DNA of 64,000 bases from Archegozetes longisetosus (Eukaryota > Arthropoda > Arachnida > Sarcoptiformes > Trhypochthoniidae): contig JAEMBT020000004.1 of NCBI GenBank assembly GCA_018873245.2, forward strand, positions 806,001-870,000, in the 5' to 3' direction. Position numbers and translations under genes: made by a program. Shown one piece after another: positions 1-12,198 of the stretch. The number at the start of each line of letters is the position of its first letter. Positions within the stretch are counted from its first letter, which is position 1. Below the pieces are notes generated by a model. That model was given only the letters and a program-made list of their open reading frames with translations, had not been told where the DNA came from and searched no databases.

Positions 1-158
1 ATATTAATTGAGCGCAAACTCAGTACAGGGATTTTAATATAAATAATTATTCAAATTATTAATATTAAAAATAAGACTAAATTATTCAATTAACTACAAA
101 AAATTAGTATAACATCAAATATTTATTTAAGTATATCAGAAGTTTTTGTACAAATTAA

Positions 159-311
159 ATGAACACTGACTTGACTGCTCCTAAACATTATGATTTACAT
201 TTAAATCAAACTAAAGTTAATGTTCAGATAAGAGAAATGCAAAAATTCCCGGATTCAACAAAAGATGGAAAATTTAAAATTGTTGTTAACTTTTCTACAA
301 GTGATCAGTAA
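159..311 (+). CDS. Possible 50-residue small ORF, unknown
   Basis: An ATG-initiated frame of 50 codons ends in TAA. It has balanced composition for such AT-rich DNA (for example ...LHLNQTKVNVQIREM...) and no low complexity. An in-frame TAA directly precedes the ATG, so the frame does not extend upstream unless spliced. I recognise no family, signal peptide or membrane segment. It ends 27 bases before a terminal-inverted-repeat element. It could be a real small gene, a terminal exon, or chance. Confidence 0.22.
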   Translation: MNTDLTAPKHYDLHLNQTKVNVQIREMQKFPDSTKDGKFKIVVNFSTSDQ

Positions 312-337
312 ACTATTGATAACTTATCTCAACTTGT

Positions 338-605
338 ATAATGACCAAATGCATATTAATAAAGTTCATTATGCCCATTTTGAGCAATTCCATATTTTTA
401 TGAAATGAGAGTTAATGGTCAGCCACTTACTGCCGCAATTTCTTATACCACGACCCAAGAAATAATCATATTTCGCTCCTGTTCGCGGCTGACCATTAAC
501 TCTTTGAATATTGTTGAAAATTCCACTTCATAAAACAATTGAATTGTTTTTAAAAATACACAATGAACCTTTATTAATATGCATTTGCTTTATTTTGGTC
601 ATTAT
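338..605. mobile_element. Nested inverted-repeat element, MITE-like (268 bp)
   Basis: The ends are inverted repeats: ATAATGACC...AAATGCATATTAATAAA at 338-370 is mirrored at 562-605, where the right copy carries an extra AATAAAGC-type insertion. Inside is a second perfect 17-bp inverted repeat, AGAGTTAATGGTCAGCC at 408-424 against 487-503, around a 62-base loop that is GC-richer than its surroundings. No open frame is present. No clear target-site duplication is seen; flanks of GT on both sides would give only 2 bp. The superfamily is unassigned. Confidence 0.6.
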
Positions 606-1757
606 GTGATGGGTGAAACTCTTATCAAAGTTTTCAATAATTACTGATAGCATTTTAACTCAATATATTTATGTATTTTTGATAAATTTTTCATATATTG
701 AAAAAAAACTTTATCTCATGTGTCTTTGCCTTACCGTGTATAGAATATTCTGAATCTGGCGCTTCAATTCACTTTTAACCACTAAATTAATTCCTTAAAT
801 GTGAAAAAATCTAAGAAAATATCCAACAAGTCTTTTGACTGAAAGCATCTCAAGTATATTTTCAAAATATATACTTTTGTATATAACAAAGATTTTTAAT
901 TAGAAGATGTACTTATAGATAAATTAAAACGTTTATTTGTTGTACGATTGGTTGACTGAGATAAGCGTTGAATAGGTGTAAATCATGTATTTTTTATTAA
1001 GAGCTAACTTATTAAGAGTAACATATAGTAAGAAAAGTAAACATTTTTAGTTTTCTCACCGTTCAGTTTTAAACTATTTATCCATAATATCAATATAGTA
1101 ACAATACAATCGATTAATCAAAGTGATATACTGGGTCAACAATTTAAAATCAAATTAGACATCATCAAGCTTTATCTTTAAAGCTCTTCTGTTTTCATTC
1201 CTATAAAATACAGGTAAACTATTTTATACCTGAATAAAGAGGCATTAACTCAAAATGTACTTTATATCAGTTCATAAACAAAATTACACGAAAGTGTTTG
1301 AAAAGAACGTATTATTTGAATTTATAGTAAATGCTGAAAGTGTCCAAAGTTATTTTTCAAGCAGAACTTAACTCTTCGAATTATAAATTAATGAACTTTT
1401 CTTTCATATTGCAAATAGAGCTCTTAGTTAGAGGTTTTATCTCAGATTATTCGAAAACTATCTAAACTTCTTTGAAAGATTCTAAAAATCCTTTAACAAT
1501 AAAAGTACGTTCAACTGTTGTAAACACCATTTTGTTGTTATTCGTTCTTAGCTTAGATTTATGTTTTAATAAAAGTTCAAATTAGGTCTTTTCTAATATT
1601 GAACTTTCATGATAAAACTTTTCTTTAGAAAGCATGAGCAAATAAAGTTTTGATATTCGGTTTTAAATTGTAGACCCAGTACGGTCAAGTATTTTAAGTA
1701 AAAATGTACTTTACTTTTGGTTTTTATAGTATATACTTACTCTGAGCCTGAGCCTAG
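606..1757. other. AT-rich stretch without supported genes
   Basis: Only short chance frames are visible. A short degenerate GAGCCT repeat (GAGCCTGAGCCTAGACTCAG) lies at about 1744-1763. I see no RNA gene or transposon end here. Confidence 0.5.
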
Positions 1758-1961
1758 ACTCAGCCTAGCCTATGCCGATTATTAGTTATACACATAGTAC
1801 TTCTACTGCCATTACATACATTTCTGCAGTTCTTGTGTCGTGTTGACACTCCGTCTATATCACATGCCTTAACCAGTGAAGTGACTGAAACTCTGTCTCT
1901 CCAGCTGAACCATGAATTTTGTGTGGATTTGATCGACATTCTGATTATATTTCCATTTTAA
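1758..1961 (+). CDS. Coding-like open frame without ATG, unknown
   Basis: A stop-to-stop frame of 67 codons begins just after a TAG at 1755 and ends at TAA 1959-1961. This stretch is less AT-rich than its flanks, and the translation is varied (...SHALTSEVTETLSLQLNHEF...). A hydrophobic start (LLVIHIVLLLPL) could be a membrane segment. No start codon suits it, so it would have to be an exon or a fragment. I recognise no family; chance remains possible. Confidence 0.2.
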   Translation, partial: TQPSLCRLLVIHIVLLLPLHTFLQFLCRVDTPSISHALTSEVTETLSLQLNHEFCVDLIDILIIFPF

Positions 1962-2447
1962 TGAATGAAAATGAAACATATGTGATATTTAATGATATAA
2001 AAATCGATATAAGCCCGACTGTCCGAACTTGAGCTTCATTTCAGAACCTCGAACATGAATTTCTATTCGACGTTCACTAACATCTTAGACTAAACATAAT
2101 CAATTCTGTACAAGCCTCTGACAAATTTGTAATGGTTGACAAATCACTTATAATATCGTACGATTTCCTGCTTTTAACTTTAAAAAATAGGATAAAATTT
2201 GTCAAAATTATAGGAACATAACCAGAATGTCAGTCAAGCGCACATAAAATTCACGTTTGTTTGACGTTCATTCACGATTACATGATGAAATCTTTGTTGA
2301 AAAGATCGGTATAAGTTAGATCAAAATTGAATGGGGTCTTCTTTCGTTGAGAGTCGAAGTCTAGATTTGATTCAAACTAAAATACGAATGCTTTTATTGC
2401 CTTCATAGTCTCCACTGATGTTGCGGTTTGATTCAATTGTTAGTTGA

Positions 2448-2567
2448 GTCAACGAGGAAAGACAACTCGTTATTGAGATTATTGTGAGGCTTCGTGTAGT
2501 TCGGGAAACAAAGCTTTGGTCACTTCGCCAGTTAAGGCATGCGAAGGAGACGGAGTTCAAATTTTAA
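2448..2567 (+). CDS. Coding-like open frame of 39 codons, unknown
   Basis: After a TGA at 2445-2447 there is an uninterrupted frame rich in charged residues (EERQLVIEIIVRLRVVRETK...), ending at TAA 2565-2567. Composition is unlike that of the surrounding AT-rich DNA, where frames give mostly N, K, I, F and L. It has no ATG. It may be an exon relic. The minus-strand frame over the same bases is also open, which weakens the case. Confidence 0.18.
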   Translation, partial: VNEERQLVIEIIVRLRVVRETKLWSLRQLRHAKETEFKF

Positions 2568-3056
2568 ACGCAGTTTTCCTTTTGGTCTAGGTAACTATTG
2601 ATGATGGATATTTCTATTGCCTGAACAGCATTCAGTTACTAGAACTTATGATAATTTTCAATTTCTATTGAAACACACCCTAATGAGCTTTGAATACAAC
2701 AATCCAAAAATTTGTGAAAAATTTTCAAAAATTAAAATCAAACATAAAATATTTCACGACACCTTATAAATTTGAGCGAAAAGTCGAAAAGTATGAAAAA
2801 TCAATGAAAAACAATAACGAGAAATTATACTAGAGCCAACAAGAAACCTAATAATCTTGCATTTATCTCAATTGCCATTCTATATAAAAAGTTAATCTTA
2901 TTAGTGCCCAATCTCTCTCTATATATAAACAGAGCCTAAAAAACTCATATAACTTACTTATAAATATAACTAAAAGAAAAGTTAATCTTATTAGTGGGTG
3001 TGGCTATAAGTTTGTCTCTCATAACAGATAATAATCCGAGCAAACCATCGGTTTTT

Positions 3057-6000
3057 TGTCTCATGACAAGTATTTCGCGCTACAATGAATTCATTGAAAA
3101 ATTGTTTTCATCTCACATTTTCCTTCTCTTGATTCTTGTGTCTATTACTATTTACACAACGAAAACCTCCTTATGGTCAATTTCTGATTTTGTGAACTGC
3201 TCCTTCATTATGAAATTTCAGTGAAATTCCAGAAAATAATTAACTCATTATTGAAGAAATTGCATCGCAATCAATTGCCGTTATAAGAAAATGAATTTTG
3301 CTTGACCCCGAAGGTCATTATAACGGAGTTCTACTGTTTTTCATTCTTCTCATTCCCTAACTTTGACTCTTGTGACTCGATATTTCTCGTTAAGCAATCG
3401 ATCACTTTCAATAAGAATATGCTGTCTTAACAGTATTTTCCACTAGTTTTTGTTCTTCTTCCTTCTCTTAACTACTACTAAACTATTGTATTAGCTTTAA
3501 GTAAAGTTATAGCTAAGAAAAAAGTTAAGCTTCCAAGTAGTCAACTATTTTGAAGCTATTTTGCTCAGTAGTGGCTAAAAAACTAAGACTTTTTTAACTT
3601 TGTAGCTCTCAAAGTACTGATCCTTATCTGCGGTCTCAAAGCTATACTAAAGATCGTATTTCTATCTCATTTGTTTGGTCAGCAATTCTTAAGGTTTTAG
3701 ATTACATTTATAGATGAAAAGAAAATTAAAGACATGTTGAGCTATTAAAAATTTCTCAATGAATGAATCTTTCTCTCTCAATATTAATAATTAATTTGAT
3801 ATAAAACGCAAATGATTTATCACTCATTTTTCAAAGTCTGATAATAGGCTGAGATATAGAGGGAGAAATTTATTTTTAGTAATAATCGGTTATGCGTTCA
3901 AACATAGTTAACCTGACGGGTCATTCGCCAAAATGACACATTCGCTAAAAGCAAATAAATCACAAAAAACGTGTGTTGCGTGCAGTCAATGGGTTGTTAT
4001 GAAAGCGCTGTTTCTTCTCCTAATCATCCATAAAATATTGTTTCGTTCAGTTTTTTCTCACTCTGTTGTCGGCGTCCCCTCTCCTGTTCTTACTTTTTCT
4101 TCTGAATATTTAATTGAAAATACAATAAATCCTATTGTAAAAGTTTCTATCGTTCAAACGAAAATATTGTTTCAGAACAATTTCAACAATTTGTCCAATC
4201 GATTTGAACTATTGAAATATTTTCTTATTTCAAATGCTATCAAAGTTGATTTGCATTAAAGACACTCATTACTAATGTTAATCATTAAATATTTTTCAAA
4301 ACAATTGCCTTGACTTTGAAGAATTTGAAACCAAAAACAAATTCAAAATCGCTATCAATAAGTATTTGTTCCATATGATTTTAAGAATAGTTTATACTGT
4401 AGCTTTATTGGTGTCGTCGATGGCAGAACATGACAGCAGAGTTTATTCGATAAAAAGCTTAGAATCTCTTTCTAATCCTAGTGTCACTTTAAAAGTGAAT
4501 AAAGTTACCTCTTCTTTCCAAAAATCAATTTCTCAACAATCAACCAATAAATAGATCAAATTTTTCAAAGTTCTTTACGCCTAATTGTATCGAAAATTTT
4601 GCTAACTAAAAATTGAATGTTTACGATAAAACTAGTGCAGATAAAACTAAAAATCATTTCAAAATCATATAAGGCATAAGTTTTATCTATAGCTAACATG
4701 GAATTAGGGCTTAATAAAAAAAACTATTAATTAATTTAAATGAATTCATTAGATAAACACTAGAAAAACAAATTTCCATTAGTTTTTAGGCAGATCCAGA
4801 ACATTTAATTTGAAGATTAAATTGATTTGCTCCTAATATAAGTAATTGATTTCTATTTTATACCAAAGATGCGAACAGATGACTCACATATTAGCCGAGA
4901 ATCTGTTACAACTCAGTTAAGTAAAAGTGTTTCTCAACTACATCTTGAGCTGAAGCGAAAGCTGATAATGTAGAAACTCTTTTTTATCGTGTATTCCTTT
5001 AGCGGATGCCATAAATCACTGGTTTTCCCATTAAAAAAGTCATTTATATTTTTTGCACATTTGCTTAATTAAGATTTCTCTCAGAGAGAAATGTTTCGAT
5101 TCGCATAAGTATTTCTTATGTATGCTTTTTTCTCTTACTTATCAGATTTTGACTTCTCTGGCAATAATTTGCTAGAATTAATTGCATTTTCAAATCTTTT
5201 TTCGTATTTATACCTGAACTGAATTCGATTTAAATAAATTTGTGACACTATTTGAAAATCAAAACTTTGCTTCAAAGCGGAGTTTAAAAGATCACGAAAA
5301 TTTAAAGCCATGTTAAGAAACTTCAGATTTTCGTTTTGTATTATCGAAAAGCGCATTAAAATAATTATCTATTGAAACAATTGATGCTCTTTAGTAATGC
5401 TATGACAGCCGTAACTCAATTAACAGTTTATGCATTGGGTACTAGTTTCTAAAACATGTTTTCCTCTCAATAAAGATCATGACATGATTTGAACATTAAA
5501 GCGCATAAATTCTATTGAAGAAGTTTCAGTATCGTTAATACGCGTAAGCAATAGCATAAAATGTAATCTTCGATATTAAACATTTTCTGTAAAATAGGAA
5601 TAAAAGAAAATGAGATATTCAGTTTTCATAACTTTATTTTAAATTGCAATCTCTTTACACAAAGACTTGGAGCTAATTTTGCAAAACTTTGTCAGAAAAA
5701 TATAATTTACATAAAAGTTGTAAATATTGGCAATATTTGACATTGAATTAAAGTATTGGATGATTGATATGAATCATTCCTAGACTTTATTTCGTCTACT
5801 ATTGTCGTACATATCTCTTTTCGACAATAGAATTATTACGAGAGAGGGATCAATTTTTCTTCATTTCAAATAATCTGTGCATCAAAAGTGATTCTCTCAA
5901 TATAAATAAGAGTTGCAAATAATAGTGAGAGACTGTATATTAGAAGCTATTTATTACGCGGTCTCCTAATTTTATGCGCATATTTGTAACAGTACTCAAG

Positions 6001-6476
6001 CTATGCCTGAACACGACTGAGAAAAATGGGTTCAATTGTAGTTTTGAGCAAGTATCAGATCAACCTAAGCCTCTATTTCGTAACATACTCAGCCTTCTGA
6101 CTAAAAATTCAGATAAAAACTCCTCAATTGCTAATACAAAAATTTAGTGCTTTGAAACTTTCATTAAAAGATAAACTTTTGATATGATGGTAAAAAACGG
6201 TGCTCTCTCTAAACAATATCTTGTTAATAATCGTATGTATTTTTGTATCGATAGGCGAAATATGAGATGTAATAAAAGCGAATCCTATGGTAAGTTAAGA
6301 TCTATTACTCTATTATATTATACATTTTCTGTTGGATAACTTTCTAGGGATCAAAAGACAGTACAATCTATCATAAGAGAGCCTAATATATAGAGAATCT
6401 GTCCTCTCAACGGATTTAGTCTCTCAACGCCTGCAGTGAATGAAACATTCATAAAGACACAAGAAGTAATTTACAG
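3057..6476 (-). pseudogene. Unit A: decayed duplicated gene, paralogous to unit B
   Basis: Six collinear blocks here match blocks in 25461-30955: 3057-3112, 3380-3420, 3907-4018, 5757-5800, 5878-6013 and 6347-6476. Read on the minus strand, several conserve amino acids between copies: NNFSMN.(L/V).RE near 3057, I(L/R)IESDR.L..KY near 3400, C.KYAHK near 5970, and (L)CL.ECFI.CRR..TK followed by LSYD.L..LIP near 6350-6476. Frames are broken by stops. A 73-residue minus-strand frame at 5135-5356 (...RDLLNSALKQSFDFQIVSQI...) may be another exon. The family is not recognised. Matching protein motifs and equal order argue for duplication of a gene rather than of plain non-coding DNA. The alternative is duplicated intronic DNA with small exons. 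Confidence 0.5.
3270..3336. mobile_element. Solitary end of a pogo-like transposon
   Basis: Read on the minus strand, the sequence begins CAGTAGAACTCCGTTATAATG, split here as CAGTAGAACTCC and GTTATAATGACC. This matches the CAGT(A/R)AAACCTC-TATAAC style of pogo/Tigger-type terminal repeats, one of which is complete at 36113-36274. A TTATAACGG motif follows inward. I found no opposite end, so this is a remnant. It lies inside duplicated unit A but not in the equivalent part of unit B that I could read. Confidence 0.35.
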
Positions 6477-7169
6477 AACTTTTTTCTGCATAAAATTCTA
6501 ATAAAAAGCATAAATTCTGTGTCAGTAATATTTGGGACTCAATCTCGTGAAAAATGTATAATGGAAAAAATACTTTATTCCTGATATAAGTCTAAGGATT
6601 AGTTCATCATATGTTATAAAGATTCTATGTGTATTTGAAGCTTAATTTTTTCGCATAAGAAACTTTTGTGCGTGTTATGAGAAAAAGTTTTCATGTAAAA
6701 AATTTGTCGTTTAACACAATTTAAACCTTAATAACCTTTGCGCGATTTGTATCACATTTTTAAAAATACAATATGTGTTGATATTATTGTTTTTGAACAA
6801 AAAGAGAGGAAATGTTTTCTACTGAATAATATTCATATTTCATGACCAGAAAAATTTACATAAATATCAGTTGATATCTAGAGAGTCGTTAAATAAGTTT
6901 CTTTTGCTGAAATGTTTATGTAAATCGTGTCAAAAAATGGAGGACCATCTACAAAAAGACTCTTAACATAACAGAATCATTAACAATAAAATAAATGTTT
7001 TACAATATAATCATAAAATGTTTTATAAGAAAGCGAACTGAAGAACAGAACATTTTTATATTTCAAGTTACATAATATATATGTTATTGTATAATACGGT
7101 CTACTATTGGCTGAATGAGAAGCTGCAAAAGGCAATACATGTGTGGTTTTTAGTTCACAGTCAGTGATG

Positions 7170-7260
7170 CCACAGCTCTCATGCTCTCACAGTCCAAACA
7201 CTTTTCAGTCTTCGAGCGAGAATTCACTGTTAAAAGTGCGTACACGTCAAGAGAGTTAGT
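7170..7260 (+). promoter_or_regulatory. Candidate Inr-type transcription start region
   Basis: A locally GC-richer stretch contains TTTTCAGTCTTCGAGCGAG. TCAGTC fits the arthropod initiator consensus TCAKTY, and the TCGAGCG just after it is one base off the pause-button consensus. No TATA box is seen 30 bases upstream. A long region without open frames follows, as a 5' leader with introns might. The evidence is motif-level only. Confidence 0.2.
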
Positions 7261-9700
7261 TCTGCAACTTGTTCTTCATATACATCATTTGATTTTCAAT
7301 TGAATAACTATTTCAATTAGAGAAAAGCTTTAATTCAGTTATAAAAGGCTTTTTACAGTTGACAAACTTTTTACTCTCGTGACAATGTTTTAGTGATTTT
7401 AGCAGCAAATATCAAACAGTTATTAAAACCCAATTTATTTGTTCTGTTTATTTGGTGAAAAAGTTTTTTGAACTTTTTTTATCGATTGAATTGTGCGAAA
7501 TTTTGGTGTTTTCATAAACTTATCTAAAAATCAAATAAACAACGGCTAAATATTTCAATCAGCAAACAATTGAAAAGAAAGTTTTTTGAATAGTCTAGTG
7601 ATTGATTGCTATCTTATTAATCAAATAGTTGTCAATTCAGTGAAGTATAAGTTATATACAATTTTCTTTTCTCTGTATTTTATCTAAACTTTTTTCATAA
7701 CAAGAGGTTTAACTCTGTTTTTACATCGTATGATTGATGAGATACTGATGATATTCATTTCTATTATTACATTGATTCAGTACTAAAAATAGTTCATTTT
7801 CTTCTTCAACACTATTTTCAATGTCTGGTAGTGTTTAAGTGATAGCATGACTACCACTTGTCAGTCAAATTTACACTAGAATAACAACGATAATAGTGAA
7901 TAACTCAATGATAAACTTGTGAACAATTGTGAACTTTATCTTTAGAGAAAAAATTTGTGTCAATTAGAATAAAAAGGAAAATTTTCTATAACTTTTGTGA
8001 ATCTGTTAACTCCTTCAGCTTATTATCAATTTAAGGATTTATAAGCGGATAAAAAGTAAGAACATTTAAATCTAACAAAATTTTTAAAAAGAAGTAAGAC
8101 AAAATCGATAGGAAGTAAAAGTCTATTTGTTTAACGACTTTTCAGTGGCGCATAGTTTTGAACTTTCGCTGCAATAATAAATAATTAAAGCTCAAGAAAT
8201 ATCTACACTAGAGAAATAAGCTTTTGGAAACATTTTCTATAAATAATAAATTTTGTTCGCTATTTCCACGATTTTAGTTCTGAACCAAAACCAAATCTTA
8301 AACTTGAAACGTTAAACTAACCATTGGATCGTTAATTGACTGAGTACTTCCTAAAACTAATATAACCGAAAATGTTGCGCTTTATACTTGTTTTGCGCAG
8401 AGGACTTATTTTTACTCTTAACTTATTTAAATTGAATCAAACTGTTTCTTTCTAATGACTCTCGTCTTAGGTATTTCTATTTATGAACATTTTGTCATTG
8501 GTTTACTTATAATCTTAATACATTGAATCAGCAAATTATTTGCTTTTCTATTCATAGTATTGTTTACATTTTTTGACTATTTAGCAAGATATGCTGTCAG
8601 ACCATATATTAATCATTGATTTAAATTTGTTTTGATGGTCAATAAACGTTTATAAGACTTGATAGTGAAGCCTCAATTAAGGAGAAAGCTGCAATCAACT
8701 AATTTTAGAAATTCAAAAGTTTCTGCTAAAAGTTTTCTTTAGCTTAAGGTCGATTTAATTAATATATGTGTCGGTTGTTAGTGTGAGATTGAACAAAACT
8801 AATTTCATTTCTCATTAATCTTTCAATTTTGAGTTACATACTTTATGTTAGCTTCAAGTTATGGAATATGTTTATTTGCTCTACTTCTATGAAATAGTCA
8901 ATAATGAAAATAGTTTTGTCTTGACACGAAAATTTATTTACAGTTACTGTCATTTAGGATTACTATTTGACGTTAAGGTGTATCTAATATTAGAAAAGCA
9001 TTGTTTGCTCAGTAAAATAGAGTTAATTTGGCGAGCCACATTTTTGCTTTTCACGTATTGGAAATGGGAGTAAACTATTCAGGGAATGAGTGTCTTATAA
9101 TTAGCAAAATATACGGTTCTAGTAATTGAAAATATTTCACTTTCAATTACAGCATAGCTAAAAGTTTGAAATTTAATTAGTGAAAAATTTTGATCTATAA
9201 CGATTCTTAAGACAGTAATCACTGAGCATCGGTTTATTAAATGTGAAAATTCAATTAGAAAACTATTTTCTTATAAATGACTCCTAAAACTTTCAGTGAA
9301 CAGTCTCATTAGTGAATAATTTGTAATTCAAGCCTGAAATTGTCTGGTCTTTTCAGTCCAATCGAGAAGTAATAAATTGTTGACTAGTTTGGAAACCGAT
9401 TAATGATAATTATATAACGAGTGGAGCAGAGAAAAGCCTATTATAGATTTCGGTAGTTATTGGAATTTAATGCAAATAAAAAGTCGTAATTTTATTTGTC
9501 AATTACCATAAAAATATCATAAACGCAATTGTTCTGAACCTCTAGTATAGAAAAACCTAATGTTGAGTATATTTAAAACTGAATTATTTATAATACTGTT
9601 AGTGCTCAGGAAAACATACATTCAATATTATTATGAATGCAACTCATTCTTATATCGACGTAAAAATAGACGCCAAATTTAGTTTTTGTTTTCATGTCTG
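7261..9700. other. Gene-free AT-rich stretch
   Basis: No frame here looks coding on either strand. A 70-codon plus frame at 8861-9073 has the composition expected of chance in AT-rich DNA. If the start region near 7208 is real, this would be leader or first intron. Confidence 0.4.
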
Positions 9701-9707
9701 TTAGCTA

Positions 9708-9986
9708 TTATACATGTGTATCGAGCAGGACAAAAAATTCTTTACGCACTCTGTCAAGTGTGACATCAAATTTATTTTTCTTTATATCCGATAATGAGAT
9801 CACTTCAGTATCAATCATGCGATGGAAAAATAGGTCTTCAGAATTTTTTACCTCATCATTATTGAAACCCTGTTTAATTAAGCAATTATTGACAAACTTT
9901 TCTGCCCATTAGTATAAGAGTTAGAAGATAATTTATTTTGCAGCAAAAATTGTCTGCCATTCTTCTGTAGATTTGTTTGTATTCAT
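9708..9986 (-). pseudogene. Broken coding frame of unknown family
   Basis: The minus strand has an ATG (9984-9986) starting 17 codons (MNTNKSTEEWQTIFAAK). Three in-frame TAA codons follow, then a 66-codon open stretch in the same frame from 9908 to the TAA at 9708-9710 (...DLFFHRMIDTEVISLSDIKK... and ...RVRKEFFVLLDTHV). The composition is mixed and charged, strongly unlike chance translation of this DNA. The shared frame on both sides of the stops suggests either a recently broken gene or an unusual short intron; TACTAAT and CAG just before 9898 resemble a branch point and acceptor, but no GT donor is visible. I do not recognise the family. Confidence 0.45.
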
Positions 9987-10359
9987 TTTTGTTTTGGTTG
10001 TAACTATAAAACGGGTGCAACTTATTTAAATATTGCTTTTTCTGTAGTACTGTTCTCCAAGAATACTCTTAAAGTTTCCAGAGAACTAAACAAAAACAGA
10101 AGGTTTTATTCAATGGTATCATATTCTACTCCGAAAGTACTTTATTATATACTTAAATCTTTTTTCTTTTCTTCTCTACTTATTCTTCTATTATTTTTCA
10201 CAAAGAAAGCAGAAAACAGAAAAGTAACTGAAGTTCTCAAATGACAAAATAGAGAGATATAGTTAGCTAAAAAGGGATGTCATTTTAAAAATATTAGTTC
10301 ATGTGAGGTTTTAGTATTTCTTATTATATAATTATTATTCAAGTAGAAAATCATTAGAG

Positions 10360-10363
<4 letters not shown>

Positions 10364-10419
<56 letters not shown>
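10364..10419. repeat. (GA)n microsatellite, 56 bp
   Basis: Uninterrupted GA dinucleotide tract. One of six long CT/GA tracts in the window. Confidence 0.97.
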
Positions 10420-10422
<3 letters not shown>

Positions 10423-11657
10423 AATTGCCTTTTATGTATAATTTGGGGTCATTTAGTAAATGAAAGCCCTCTTCATATAAAAATATTTACCTAGTCATGT
10501 ATAGATGTATGAATAATGAACCAAATAAACATAGACTTGGCTTTACTGTTACTCGACTTAATGCTTGCAATTCACATTTTTTCAGTCTAATTACTGTGAA
10601 TTACTTGAAAAACAAATGATAGTTTATGTCATTATTTTATCAGTTGTTTCCCAATCATAAATATAACAAATGTTATTGAACAATTTTTTCTGATAATTAG
10701 CTGCAAAAGTTTTTCTTTTTCTCCTCCGAAATGATAATTCTTTGAAAAGTATTATAAATAATGAACATCCAAATTATTATTAGTTATAAATGTCGGACTA
10801 AGTATGCAATAATCGTTATACGTGTGTAATCTTCGAGTTTCAGGTCGCTTCATAATTTTCTGCTGTTTTTTGTTATATTTTATTGGCTTCTGGTAAAGTA
10901 GTTATTTATCACTCGGGAGAGTTAATGAGTTTGAGCATTTGAAATTGTTTGTTTATCTCTCACTAAAGGAAACCAAAAAACTTGCAATTTCAATGAAAAT
11001 TGACTCCATATTCAATTTGATCCATCTTGGATTCTTAAATTTTTACCTTCGATTTTGATTTAGGTAATGAGAAATTGTTGAGTAAAAGTTGAACTGCGGC
11101 AAAATTGTCTAATATTCTTTCTGATTCGATGCGCGGTTATGATCAAGAAAAGTTGTATGAATCGTAAACAACATTTTACACATAAATTCATACTGATTCA
11201 TTATTTATTCGAACCTCCATAACATTTATAATATTGTTGATTATTATGATTCTTCTAAAGTTTTTTCGGTTTAGAATTTTTCTAAAATTTTATACTCACA
11301 ATAAAAGAATATTATTACCAAAAAATCTATTATTTATATTTTAATTCTGATAAGTAGTTCACTATAACCGATGTATTGCTTGAGAAACATAATGAGTAGT
11401 AGAAAGTATTACGCTTTTCACGATAAAAACTTTGATAATAAAGAGGACATTTGCTATTATTGCACACAAAAGTAATGATACCTGTGTGCAAATATATACC
11501 TATTTTGAATAGGTAGAGAAGAAAGTCATGACTGGCGACTGTTTATCTCTTAAAACATCCCCTAATATGTAAAGGTTAATAAAAATGAAATATATAAGAG
11601 AAATGTTTGATAAGAACATGTTCAGATATTTATAAAACTGAATGCGTAGTGGAATTC

Positions 11658-11659
<2 letters not shown>

Positions 11660-11707
<48 letters not shown>
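11660..11707. repeat. (CT)n microsatellite, 48 bp
   Basis: Pure CT tract ending in TCTTCGCAG. The tract at 14593-14637 ends in exactly the same TCTTCGCAG before the sequences diverge, so the two may descend from one duplicated locus. The tract creates a poly-Leu-Ser reading frame that is not a gene. Confidence 0.97.
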
Positions 11708-11710
<3 letters not shown>

Positions 11711-11973
11711 CAGAGATTACGCTCAATTCAAAACATAAACTTATTTCCTATTCCTTTAACTTTTTTCTCATACTCTCCTCGGGTTTCCACAAATTTGTTT
11801 CCGTTATCGAATATTTTTCGTTTCTTTAGCTCACTTTTTAAGGTAATCTGTACTGTATATAAAGCTTTAAACTTGTATTTTTCTACTTCTGCATAAAAAA
11901 CTTATCGAAAAGAAATTTTCGTCTTTTCTCTGAAGTACTATTTTGTAGTGGATTTTATATTTTTTACTAGATT

Positions 11974-12198
11974 TCAAGCCATTTGTGAAGTTATAGATCG
12001 ATAAAAGCTAGTTTTGCCAACTTTTTCTTCAACCAATTTTTGCATTTTGTCAAGTACAGGAAGTTCTCGGTATAAAATCTCTACAGATAAACTATTTGAT
12101 GAACTTTTCTCAATATTAGAATAACAGAAAAACATGAAATGATAACAAAATTTGTTCAATAAAGGTTCTTTTAGCCAGTAAAAAGTTGACATATGCAC
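11974..12198 (-). CDS. Coding-like frame, possible exon, unknown
   Basis: A 74-codon minus-strand frame whose C-terminal 45 residues look protein-like (...SLSVEILYRELPVLDKMQKL... then VEEKVGKTSFYRSITSQMA, stop). The N-terminal part (YWLKEPLLNKFCYHFMFFCY) is weaker and may be intronic. It lies 2 kb upstream, in the minus direction, of the broken frame at 9708-9986, so the two could be exons of one gene. No family is recognised. Confidence 0.3.
   Translation of the reverse strand: MHMSTFYWLKEPLLNKFCYHFMFFCYSNIEKSSSNSLSVEILYRELPVLDKMQKLVEEKVGKTSFYRSITSQMA

Noticed and set aside
3933-4259. 108-codon plus frame with a signal-peptide-like MKALFLLLII
   Set aside because: It is antisense to a block conserved between units A and B. 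The equivalent plus-strand frame is not kept open in unit B.
11642-11896. 84-codon plus frame with a Leu-Ser run
   Set aside because: Produced by the CT microsatellite; the rest is AT-biased chance translation.
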